A stretch of 64,000 nucleotides of DNA, taken from contig NZ_CP022336.1 of NCBI RefSeq assembly GCF_002218195.1, forward strand, positions 1,917,001 to 1,981,000. The letters are read 5' to 3'. Position 1 is the first letter of the stretch. Each line of letters opens with the position of its first letter. Of the stretch, positions 55,634 to 64,000 are shown in pieces. Position numbers and translations under genes: made by a program. The DNA comes from Sphingorhabdus sp. SMR4y. Its GTDB lineage: Bacteria > Pseudomonadota > Alphaproteobacteria > Sphingomonadales > Sphingomonadaceae. The notes under the pieces are model-generated. The model was not told where the DNA came from. It did no database searches and saw nothing but the letters and a program-made list of their open reading frames with translations.

Positions 55634-56164
55634 CTAGCCCGCCACCAGCTTGACATAAGTGCTCTCGACCCAGCCGCTCTTGCACGGGCCGTCATAATTG
55701 CGCTTGGCGCGCACCGGAGAGGATACGCCGCAGTCGACGGACCCATTGCTGGCTGCGGGGGCTGAGCCGTTTGCTTCAGTGTCGTCGATGCTCTCTGCCA
55801 CGCCGTCATCATAGACGATGCCGAACCATTGCTGGTCGTGGCTGCGGGTGCAGATCCACAATTGCTGGCCTTCGCCGATTTCAGCTTTCTGTTTCGCCGC
55901 ATCAAACGGGGCGATCCGCACCGGAAGCGTGCCGCCGCGCAGACCCTGCACCCGTCCCACCGCCTGACAGGCGTCAAAACGCGGCCCGCCTTCGCCGATG
56001 CGCACCGGCTTTTCTGCCGGATCCGCACCCTGCCGCGCCTCGCGACCCGTCGGATTAACGAGATCGGTCTGCGCTTCGGACAGGTCATCTTCCACCCGGG
56101 TGGTCTCGGAACAGGCAAGGGTCGCCAGTGACAGTGCAGAAATGGTCAGGATTTTTCGGATCAT
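55634..56164 (-). CDS. SH3-like-domain lipoprotein
   Basis: A 176-residue lipoprotein with lipobox LATLAC (Cys at about residue 18). After an acidic linker, the C-terminal half has bacterial SH3-like strands: TLPVRIAPFDAAKQKAEIGE, QLWICTRSHDQQWFGIVYDD and GWVESTYVKLV. Cysteines ACQAVGR, ICTR, DCGV and PCKS may form disulfides. SH3-like modules often bind peptidoglycan. The last 20 codons and stop are duplicated beyond the adjoining GxxExxY gene at 55007-55068. Confidence 0.75.
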   Translation of the reverse strand: MIRKILTISALSLATLACSETTRVEDDLSEAQTDLVNPTGREARQGADPAEKPVRIGEGGPRFDACQAVGRVQGLRGGTLPVRIAPFDAAKQKAEIGEGQQLWICTRSHDQQWFGIVYDDGVAESIDDTEANGSAPAASNGSVDCGVSSPVRAKRNYDGPCKSGWVESTYVKLVAG

Positions 56165-56252
56165 GCCAAGAGGTCTAGCGCAAAAGCAGGGTCCTTGGGA
56201 AGCTGCGAATATTTGCGCCGGCGAGGGCCGAGGCTATTCGACTCCCATCCTG

Positions 56253-56279
56253 CCGTTCGTCCTGAGCCTGTCGAAGGAC
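56253..56279. repeat. dispersed palindromic repeat (CTTCGAC family), single copy
   Basis: CCGTTCGTCCTGAGCCTGTC-type repeat in inverted orientation to 33040. It lies between the SH3-like lipoprotein start and the PaaI thioesterase end. The rest of 56165-56330 holds no gene I can support. Confidence 0.75.
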
Positions 56280-56330
56280 ACTGGAGAACGCAAAGGTGCT
56301 TCGCCACGCTCGTCCCGAACGGATCAAGCC

Positions 56331-56732
56331 TCACAGCACGATCTGGGTCTGCGTCACCACCGCGACCAGGGTGCCGTCCTCGAGAGTGATCTTGGTTTGC
56401 CAGACCGACTGGCGCCGGCCCACCTTGAACGGCGTCGCCTCGCCGTAAACCGTGCTGCCCTCCGGCGCCGCGTTCAGGAAATTGGTCTTGCTTTCCGAAG
56501 TCGTGGTGCCGTTCGACCCCTCAGGCAGATTGGCAAAACCGCCGAATGCGCCGAGTACATCGGCAAAGGTCATCACCGCGCCGCCGTGGATACTGGGACT
56601 GCCGCGCCCGTTGCCGGCAGTACAGAGCTCCGGCCGCACCAGCATCTCGCCCCGCACCTTGTCCTTGTCGATCGCGGTGATGGTGATTCCCATGGTTTTG
56701 GCAAAGGGCACCATATCGGCGGGATTGGTCAT
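56331..56732 (-). CDS. PaaI-type hotdog thioesterase
   Basis: A 133-residue hotdog-fold thioesterase. The core is GRGSPSIHGGAVMTFADVLGAF, read here by its parts SPSIHGGAVMTF and DVLGAF, with the catalytic acid in the helix after it. The C-terminal strands are SVWQTKITLEDGTLVAVVTQTQ. The ATG at 56732 gives the family length (about 130-140). It hydrolyses acyl-CoA thioesters; the acyl group is unknown. It is divergent from gyrB. Confidence 0.86.
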   Translation of the reverse strand: MTNPADMVPFAKTMGITITAIDKDKVRGEMLVRPELCTAGNGRGSPSIHGGAVMTFADVLGAFGGFANLPEGSNGTTTSESKTNFLNAAPEGSTVYGEATPFKVGRRQSVWQTKITLEDGTLVAVVTQTQIVL

Positions 56733-56961
56733 ATCTCGGGTCCTTTTTGGTTCATTTCTGGCGCATTCTCGCGCAAAAATGACAAGATATGGCATGTTTT
56801 GCACAAAGGCGGAGCGGGAAGAAGTGCTTATTCCGGTGGCGCCGGAGCCGCGATTCTACCGGCTATTTTCGCCCCCTATTCATTTTAATAATGACGGCTT
56901 CGCGCAAGAATGGCCCTGACAATCCGAAAACAATATACCCTACTGAGTTACAAGGGTTTTA

Positions 56962-59538
<2,577 letters not shown>

Positions 59539-59655
59539 TCGCTGCTGCCCATAGGCCTTTTGGCCATATAGGAGAGGACGAGTCCGTCCGCTAACTGTCA
59601 GCTGCAATGACAGCGAGGCAGGCATGAAGCACGATTGCGATGACGAGACAGATCA

Positions 59656-60009
59656 ATGAGCCGCGTGACCGTCTGGTATGATGGTGCATGCCCGCTGTGC
59701 GTCCGGGAAATCGCCCTGATGCGCAGGCTCGACAGCCGCAGCGCTATCACATTCACGGATATTTCCACTGCCAGCGCATCCTGCCCGATCGACCGGCAAT
59801 TGATGCTCGACCGGTTTCACGCTTCGGAAAACGGAAAAATATTGACGGGCGCGGCGGCTTTTGCCGCCATGTGGCGAGCCATTCCGCTGCTACGGCCCAT
59901 TGGCCAGCTCGCCCGTCTTCCGGGTGCGTTGCCGGTTCTCGAAGCCCTGTACGTTCAGTTCCTCAAAATCCGGCCCCACATCCAGAAGCGGCTCAAGCCG
60001 ATAGACTAG
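59656..60009 (+). CDS. DCC-family thiol-disulfide oxidoreductase (DUF393)
   Basis: A 117-residue protein. The N-terminal WYDGACPLCVREI has the paired cysteines (C12, C15) that name the DCC family. GAAAFAAMWRAIPLLRPIGQL is the usual middle part. It is predicted to be a thioredoxin-like redox protein with unknown partner. It lies 117 nt after gyrB on the same strand; the stretch between holds a small imperfect hairpin and no further gene. Confidence 0.85.
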   Translation: MSRVTVWYDGACPLCVREIALMRRLDSRSAITFTDISTASASCPIDRQLMLDRFHASENGKILTGAAAFAAMWRAIPLLRPIGQLARLPGALPVLEALYVQFLKIRPHIQKRLKPID

Positions 60010-60010
60010 G

Positions 60011-60802
60011 TCAGGAAGCGGCGGCGACAGCACCCATCATCAGTTCCTGATCCTTGCGGGTTGGATTTCCGCGCAGGCAAAGCCCGCCGTTGACCTGCAA
60101 ATTCTCGCCGGTCATGAAACATTCGTCGCTGGCCAGGAATACGGCAGCAGCTGCGATATCCTCGCTGGTGCCGATCCGGCCAAGCGGATAACGCGCCTCG
60201 AATGATTCAACCAGCCCCGGCACCTGATCGACACCGGCGGTCATTGGGGTCCGGGTAAGCCCCGGAGAGATGCTGTTGGCCCTGATGCCCTGCTCACCAA
60301 ATTCATGCGCCACGCAGCGGATAATATGGTCTGTCGCTGCCTTGGTACCCATATAGGCGGCATGATCATTGAGCATGATCGTCGCCGTGGCCGAACTGAT
60401 CTGGATCAGCGATCCGCCGTCGCCCATCGCCTTGATCATTTCCTGATAGAATTGGAACGGTCCGACCAGCTGCAGCGCTGACATCGTTTCCAGCTCTTCC
60501 TTGGTATTTTCCAGAAACGGCTTGAGGAAACCCAGACCGGTTGCATTGACCGCGATATCAACACCGCCCATTTTGCTTTTTGCGCTATCGGCCAGAGCCT
60601 TGATATCCGATTCCTTGGTAAGATCGCAAAGTGCATAATGGCCGCCAAGCTCTTCGGAAAACCGTTTCAGTTCGTCTTCCTTGCGCCCTGCCACCAGCAC
60701 GTCAGCGCCTTCATCGCGAAACCGCTTGGCAATTACCTGCCCCATATTGTCCCGACCAGCGGCACCCAGCACCACCGCTTTTTTACCTTCAAGACGTCCC
60801 AT
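60011..60802 (-). CDS. short-chain dehydrogenase/reductase
   Basis: A 263-residue NAD(P)-dependent SDR. The glycine-rich site is VVLGAAGRDNMGQVIAKRF (a variant with GAAGRDNMG), the NATG segment is present, and the active site is YMGTKAA (Tyr-x3-Lys) after SSATATIML. The C-terminus ends in GGLCLRGNPTRKDQELM. It is FabG-like; the real substrate is unknown. GGAGGAG lies 6 nt before the ATG at 60802. It is on the same strand as the TonB receptor at 60951 but a strong terminator divides them. Confidence 0.9.
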   Translation of the reverse strand: MGRLEGKKAVVLGAAGRDNMGQVIAKRFRDEGADVLVAGRKEDELKRFSEELGGHYALCDLTKESDIKALADSAKSKMGGVDIAVNATGLGFLKPFLENTKEELETMSALQLVGPFQFYQEMIKAMGDGGSLIQISSATATIMLNDHAAYMGTKAATDHIIRCVAHEFGEQGIRANSISPGLTRTPMTAGVDQVPGLVESFEARYPLGRIGTSEDIAAAAVFLASDECFMTGENLQVNGGLCLRGNPTRKDQELMMGAVAAAS

Positions 60803-60892
60803 TATTTGCTCCTCCAATTCAGTTGTTATGCGTTGCGCCATATTAGCCGTCCAAACATCCGGCACTACTCTCACAATGGCTATTGCCTTGGA

Positions 60893-60928
60893 CAAAAAAA
60901 GGCCGGATCGACTCGCGTCAACCCGGCC
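60893..60928 (-). terminator. intrinsic terminator after the first tandem TonB receptor
   Basis: On the minus strand GGCCGG/CCGGCC arms with a 16-base loop are followed by TTTTTTTT. It ends transcription of the receptor at 60951-63410 before the SDR gene. Confidence 0.85.
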
Positions 60929-60950
60929 CAGATTAATCAACGGGAGTTGA

Positions 60951-63410
60951 TTAGAATTTGAAGGCAGCTTCCACGAATACCTGGCGGCCACGATTCTGGG
61001 TCACCACGAGATCGTCACCCACGCCCGGTTCGAGGAACGGACGTCCGCTGCTGGTGTTGATCCAGATTTCGTCGGTCAGGTTGACGCCGACCAGCGACAA
61101 TTTCCATTTGCCATCGGGATCGCCGACCGAGATCGAGCCGTCGATGGACACATAGCTGTCCTGCTTCAGGTCGGTCACCGAATCCTCGTTGGTGAAGTAG
61201 GATCCGCTATATTGCAGGTTTCCGTTCAATCCCAGTTCGAACGCGTCTCCCATGGGAACGGTCCAGTCAAACGCAGCATTGGCGGCAAACTTGGGCGCGC
61301 GTGCAGCTGCCCGGCCGTTGATATCCTCTCCCGACGTTGTCACGAACGGAGCGGTAAATTCGGCGTCGGTATAGGCGATCGAACCGGAAAGGTTCAGGCC
61401 CTCGACCGGCGTACGCCATCCCCATTCGACATCCACGCCCTGGCTGGTCAGCTGGCTGGCGTTGAAGGTCTGGAACTGAACCGCAGCGGCATCGAAATTC
61501 TGCACCTGAAGATCATCAAATACATAATAGAAGACCGAAGTGTTCAATGTCAGCGTGCGATCGGCAAATTGTGCCTTGACGCCGACTTCACCACCGAGAC
61601 CGGTTTCCGACTTGAATTTCAATGCATCGGCAACAGCCGCGCGTGTGGCCGGGTCCGGATCATTGAAGCCCAGCAAGCTGGAGGATGGCAGAGCGCTATT
61701 GTCGATGCCGCCGGATTTGAAGCCGGTTTTGAAGGCGCCGTAAATATTGATATCCGGCGTTGCCTGATAACGGATGGACAGTTCAGGCGAGAAATTGTCA
61801 TCGCTGAAATTAATCGGTCCGGAGAAAAAGCCGCTCGGAATGAACGCCGGTCCGGACGACAGGAAGGTGTGAACATAAGGCACCGAAATCCGGCTGGTCT
61901 TGTTCTCGTCTGTCCAGCGCACACCACCGGAAATCTGCAACTGTTCCGTCAGGTCCAGTGTCGCGCTGGCGAAAAACGAAAGCGCTTCGGTCTTGGTGTT
62001 CTGCTTCTTGTACCAGTCATAGGTATAGCCTGTAACCGGATCAGCGCCGAGGAAAGAAATGTTCACGCCCTGCTGCGAGGTGTTGAAATCGATATCGCGC
62101 GATTCATAAAACGCACCGACCATGAAATTGAACATGCCGTCGAAATCACTGGTAACGCGAAGTTCCTGGGTGAATTGCTCGGTCTTGTTGACCGGATCAC
62201 TACAGCCAGCATTGCCAGGAACGCCCGGTGCGATTTCACCAACATAGGCATAGCAATCGGTATCGATCGCATCGAGGCTGAGATAGCCGGAAACCGATGA
62301 CAGGGTCAGATAATCGGAAAGACCCAGGTCCCACTTCAGGCGGCCGAAGAAAATGTCGGTTTCGCCATAAGGCACACCATTTTCAAAGCGCGTGTCGCCG
62401 CCCGATCCGTCGGGAACATTGCCGACCAGAGCCGCTGCACCGTCGGACGTGTGATACAGGCCGTCACGGTCGTTACAATCGGCGTTGGATGGAATAACCA
62501 GACCGCCGGAAAGCAGATAGACCGGATCCGCCACGCCGTTGGCACCACAGTTTACGTCGGTATGGCCAATGGCCCCGTCGCTCTTGTTCTTGACATAGTT
62601 CAGCTTCAAGTTGGCATTGAAATTGTCAACCGGATCCCACTGCAGGGTCACACGGCTGATGAAACTGCTGATGCCACGGGAATCGCGGACACTGCCATCT
62701 GGGTTGAAAGCTGGCGTACCGGGCGCAAGCTTCACATAATCATCGATATCCTGATATTGTGCGGCAACACGGATGCCGAGCGTATCGGTAAGTGGACCGG
62801 AAATATGTCCACCGATGGTGTAGCCATTTTCTTCAAATTCATAGGAAGCTTTGCCGGCCATTTCCCAATCCCGGGTCGGGTTTGCGGAACGGATGGCAAA
62901 GACACCGCCGGACGCGCTTTTGCCGAAGAACAGTGACTGCGGTCCTTTCAGGACGTCAATCTGCTGGACGTCAAAGAAGCCGGCCTGAACAATCCGCATC
63001 GTGCTCACCTGAACACCGTCGAAATCGAAAGCAACTGCGGAGTCGAAGGCTGCCGAAATATTGGACGATCCGACACCGCGCAGGCTGATCTGGCCGCCAG
63101 AACCGGAACCGCCGACCTGCACATTGAGCGCGGGCACACGGCTCACCACGTCAGCGATTTCATTGACCTGGAATTTTTCCAGCGTGTCGCCGCCGATGGC
63201 GGTAACCGTTACCGGCACTTCCTGCAAAGTTTCGGTCTGCTTACGGGCAACCACGGTGATGACATTGCTATCATCATATTCGACAGCGTCCTGTGCATAG
63301 GCTGGCGCTGCGATACCGGCAAAAGCCAGACTCGCTGCAGAACCCATCAGCAGCCCCCGGACGGAATTGCGGGGCAATATTGTATCAAGACGTGTCGATT
63401 GTGAACTCAT
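60951..63410 (-). CDS. TonB-dependent outer-membrane receptor (tandem copy 1)
   Basis: An 819-residue receptor. A signal peptide (SLAFAGIAAPAYA-Q) is followed by a TonB-box-like VITVVARKQTE, the plug (VPVTVTAIGGDTLEKFQ, QIDVLKGPQSLFFGKSASGG) and the barrel ending in VFVEAAFKF. GGAGG lies 5 nt before the ATG at 63410, and a perfect intrinsic terminator ends directly before that GGAGG. Its C-terminal ~100 residues are nearly identical (about 4 changes) to those of the next receptor (63624-64000). The ligand is unknown; sphingomonads use such receptors for many plant or aromatic compounds. Confidence 0.92.
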   Translation of the reverse strand: MSSQSTRLDTILPRNSVRGLLMGSAASLAFAGIAAPAYAQDAVEYDDSNVITVVARKQTETLQEVPVTVTAIGGDTLEKFQVNEIADVVSRVPALNVQVGGSGSGGQISLRGVGSSNISAAFDSAVAFDFDGVQVSTMRIVQAGFFDVQQIDVLKGPQSLFFGKSASGGVFAIRSANPTRDWEMAGKASYEFEENGYTIGGHISGPLTDTLGIRVAAQYQDIDDYVKLAPGTPAFNPDGSVRDSRGISSFISRVTLQWDPVDNFNANLKLNYVKNKSDGAIGHTDVNCGANGVADPVYLLSGGLVIPSNADCNDRDGLYHTSDGAAALVGNVPDGSGGDTRFENGVPYGETDIFFGRLKWDLGLSDYLTLSSVSGYLSLDAIDTDCYAYVGEIAPGVPGNAGCSDPVNKTEQFTQELRVTSDFDGMFNFMVGAFYESRDIDFNTSQQGVNISFLGADPVTGYTYDWYKKQNTKTEALSFFASATLDLTEQLQISGGVRWTDENKTSRISVPYVHTFLSSGPAFIPSGFFSGPINFSDDNFSPELSIRYQATPDINIYGAFKTGFKSGGIDNSALPSSSLLGFNDPDPATRAAVADALKFKSETGLGGEVGVKAQFADRTLTLNTSVFYYVFDDLQVQNFDAAAVQFQTFNASQLTSQGVDVEWGWRTPVEGLNLSGSIAYTDAEFTAPFVTTSGEDINGRAAARAPKFAANAAFDWTVPMGDAFELGLNGNLQYSGSYFTNEDSVTDLKQDSYVSIDGSISVGDPDGKWKLSLVGVNLTDEIWINTSSGRPFLEPGVGDDLVVTQNRGRQVFVEAAFKF

Positions 63411-63420
63411 AAGAACCTCC

Positions 63421-63453
63421 AAAAAAAATACCTCAGTTCTGAACCTGAGGTAT
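63421..63453 (-). promoter_or_regulatory. terminator-like attenuator in the TonB receptor leader
   Basis: On the minus strand ATACCTCAG-GTTCAGAA-CTGAGGTAT forms a 9 bp stem, followed by eight T and then at once by the ribosome site GGAGG and the ATG at 63410. A transcript from any upstream promoter must pass this hairpin. This is the layout of a transcriptional attenuator. It may also be a plain terminator from the upstream receptor gene. Confidence 0.7.
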
Positions 63454-63463
63454 ATCCAAACTT

Positions 63464-63484
63464 GGCGGCTTTTTATCTGCCGCC
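63464..63484 (-). other. second hairpin in the TonB receptor leader
   Basis: GGCGGC-AGATAAAAA-GCCGCC forms a 6 bp GC stem 10 bases before the attenuator stem on the minus strand. It could be part of an anti-attenuator or pause hairpin, or just a remnant. Confidence 0.45.
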
Positions 63485-63560
63485 TTGATTGCAAGCGAGT
63501 AACAGGTCCGTTGGAGCCTGCTACTGTCACTTTCGCTATCTGGTGAACTTGAGCATCACC

Positions 63561-63599
63561 AAAAATGACAGGCCGGAGTCAGCTTGCGCTGCCCCGGCC
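63561..63599 (-). terminator. stem-loop after the second tandem TonB receptor
   Basis: GGCCGG/CCGGCC arms (63571-63576 and 63594-63599) followed on the minus strand by a short T-run after six other bases. The same stem as after the first copy, so the terminator was duplicated with the gene, but its T-run is poorer. Confidence 0.55.
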
Positions 63600-63623
63600 C
63601 GTTTTGATCAAATGGAAAGACGG

Positions 63624-64000
63624 TTAGAACTTGAAGGCGGCCTCCACAAAGACCTGACGGCCACGATTTTGCGTAACGACGAGATCGTCGCCAACACCCG
63701 GCTCGAGGAACGGACGCCCGCCACTGGTATTGATCCAGATTTCGTCGGTCAGGTTGACGCCAACCAGCGACAATTTCCATTTGCCGTCGGGATCGCCAAC
63801 CGAGATCGACCCGTCGATCGAGACATAGCTGTCCTGCTTGAGATCCGAGACGGAATCCTCGTTGGTGAAATAGGATCCGCTATACTGGAGGTTGCCGTTC
63901 AGTCCGAGTTCGAGCGAATCTCCCATCGGAATCGACCAGTCGAAGGCCGCGTTGGCAGCAAATTTGGGAGCGCGCGCAGCCCTGCGTCCATCGATATCCT
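63624..64000 (-). CDS. TonB-dependent receptor (tandem copy 2), 3' end, partial
   Basis: The frame is open from 64000 to a stop at 63624, so the gene enters from the right edge. Its last ~99 residues are almost the same as those of the receptor at 60951: LGLNGNLQYSGSYFTNEDSV, SVGDPDGKWKLSLVGVNLTD and QVFVEAAFKF agree. At DNA level many third positions differ, so the duplication is not recent. Only the barrel end is seen here. Confidence 0.88.
   Translation of the reverse strand, partial: DIDGRRAARAPKFAANAAFDWSIPMGDSLELGLNGNLQYSGSYFTNEDSVSDLKQDSYVSIDGSISVGDPDGKWKLSLVGVNLTDEIWINTSGGRPFLEPGVGDDLVVTQNRGRQVFVEAAFKF

Larger units (their letters stand above)
55007..55695. mobile_element. GxxExxY gene with inverted repeats and a 62 bp flanking duplication
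   Basis: Order: 62 bp copy (55007-55068), inverted repeat (55081-55106), gene (55102-55491), inverted repeat (55501-55526), 62 bp copy (55634-55695). The 26 bp arms match at about 23 positions. The flanking 62 bp is a duplication of a neighbouring gene end, as left by insertion or by repair-linked duplication. No transposase is present. A decayed copy at 52.7 kb shows that the family has moved or multiplied. Confidence 0.65.

Noticed and set aside
31789-55695. Prophage or integrative element
   Set aside because: No integrase, phage structural or conjugation genes; the interrupted regions are small and lie between core genes.

Overview
The window looks like a chromosomal segment of an alphaproteobacterium of the order Sphingomonadales (Sphingorhabdus/Parasphingorhabdus/Sphingopyxis-like). 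This rests on protein character (three TonB-dependent receptors, a Coq4-type ubiquinone protein, the yfgM-bamB-der cluster, a tgt-glnE-peroxiredoxin cluster) and on short palindromic repeats containing CTTCGACAAGCTCAGGAC, which I associate with sphingomonads. No rRNA, tRNA, CRISPR array, integrase or IS transposase was seen. Most of the window is ordinary core genome with tightly packed, often 1-4 nt overlapping genes.

Layout: 0-8.3 kb holds an enoyl-CoA hydratase, a lipid pair (a Tam41-like nucleotidyltransferase and a diacylglycerol-kinase-family protein), lptF-lptG, a fatty-acid desaturase and a GNAT-like protein. 8.3-15.5 kb (minus strand) holds xthA, an A-type Fe-S carrier, an M23 peptidase, and the overlapping run tgt-glnE-bcp-DUF455. 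15.6-24 kb is accessory: an orphan DUF2282 (bufferin-like) lipoprotein, a GntR/FCD regulator, a TonB receptor, and a divergent operon of methyltransferase, unknown small protein and RutA-like flavin monooxygenase, then a convergent aldehyde dehydrogenase. 24-31.8 kb is housekeeping (queA, cyclophilin, coaD, ispA, xseB, small membrane proteins, purL). 32.5-45.3 kb holds coq4, an IYD-like nitroreductase, DUF418, bfd-bfr, an Hpt protein, der-bamB-yfgM, panB, a glycerophosphodiesterase and small proteins. 45.3-60 kb holds an HhH-GPD glycosylase, guaA, a ZIP transporter, an acyl-CoA ligase, a LytTR regulator, gyrB and others. 60-64 kb holds an SDR and two tandem TonB receptors, the second cut by the window end.

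The most unusual theme is three unrelated small nuclease-type genes, each lying alone between genes and each bracketed by its own repeat family. A DUF559 (Vsr-like) gene sits in nested inverted repeats (31.8-32.5 kb). A GIY-YIG gene sits between two ~107 bp composite palindrome units (47.5-48.0 kb). A GxxExxY (PD-(D/E)XK) gene sits between 26 bp inverted repeats and inside a 62 bp direct duplication of the end of the neighbouring gene (55.0-55.7 kb). The first two are broken by single-base frameshifts, and a decayed second GxxExxY copy lies at 52.7 kb. Other points of note are a perfect intrinsic terminator directly in front of a TonB-receptor ribosome site, an orphan 48-residue RiPP-like peptide beside a LytTR regulator, and a probably leaderless coq4 promoter.
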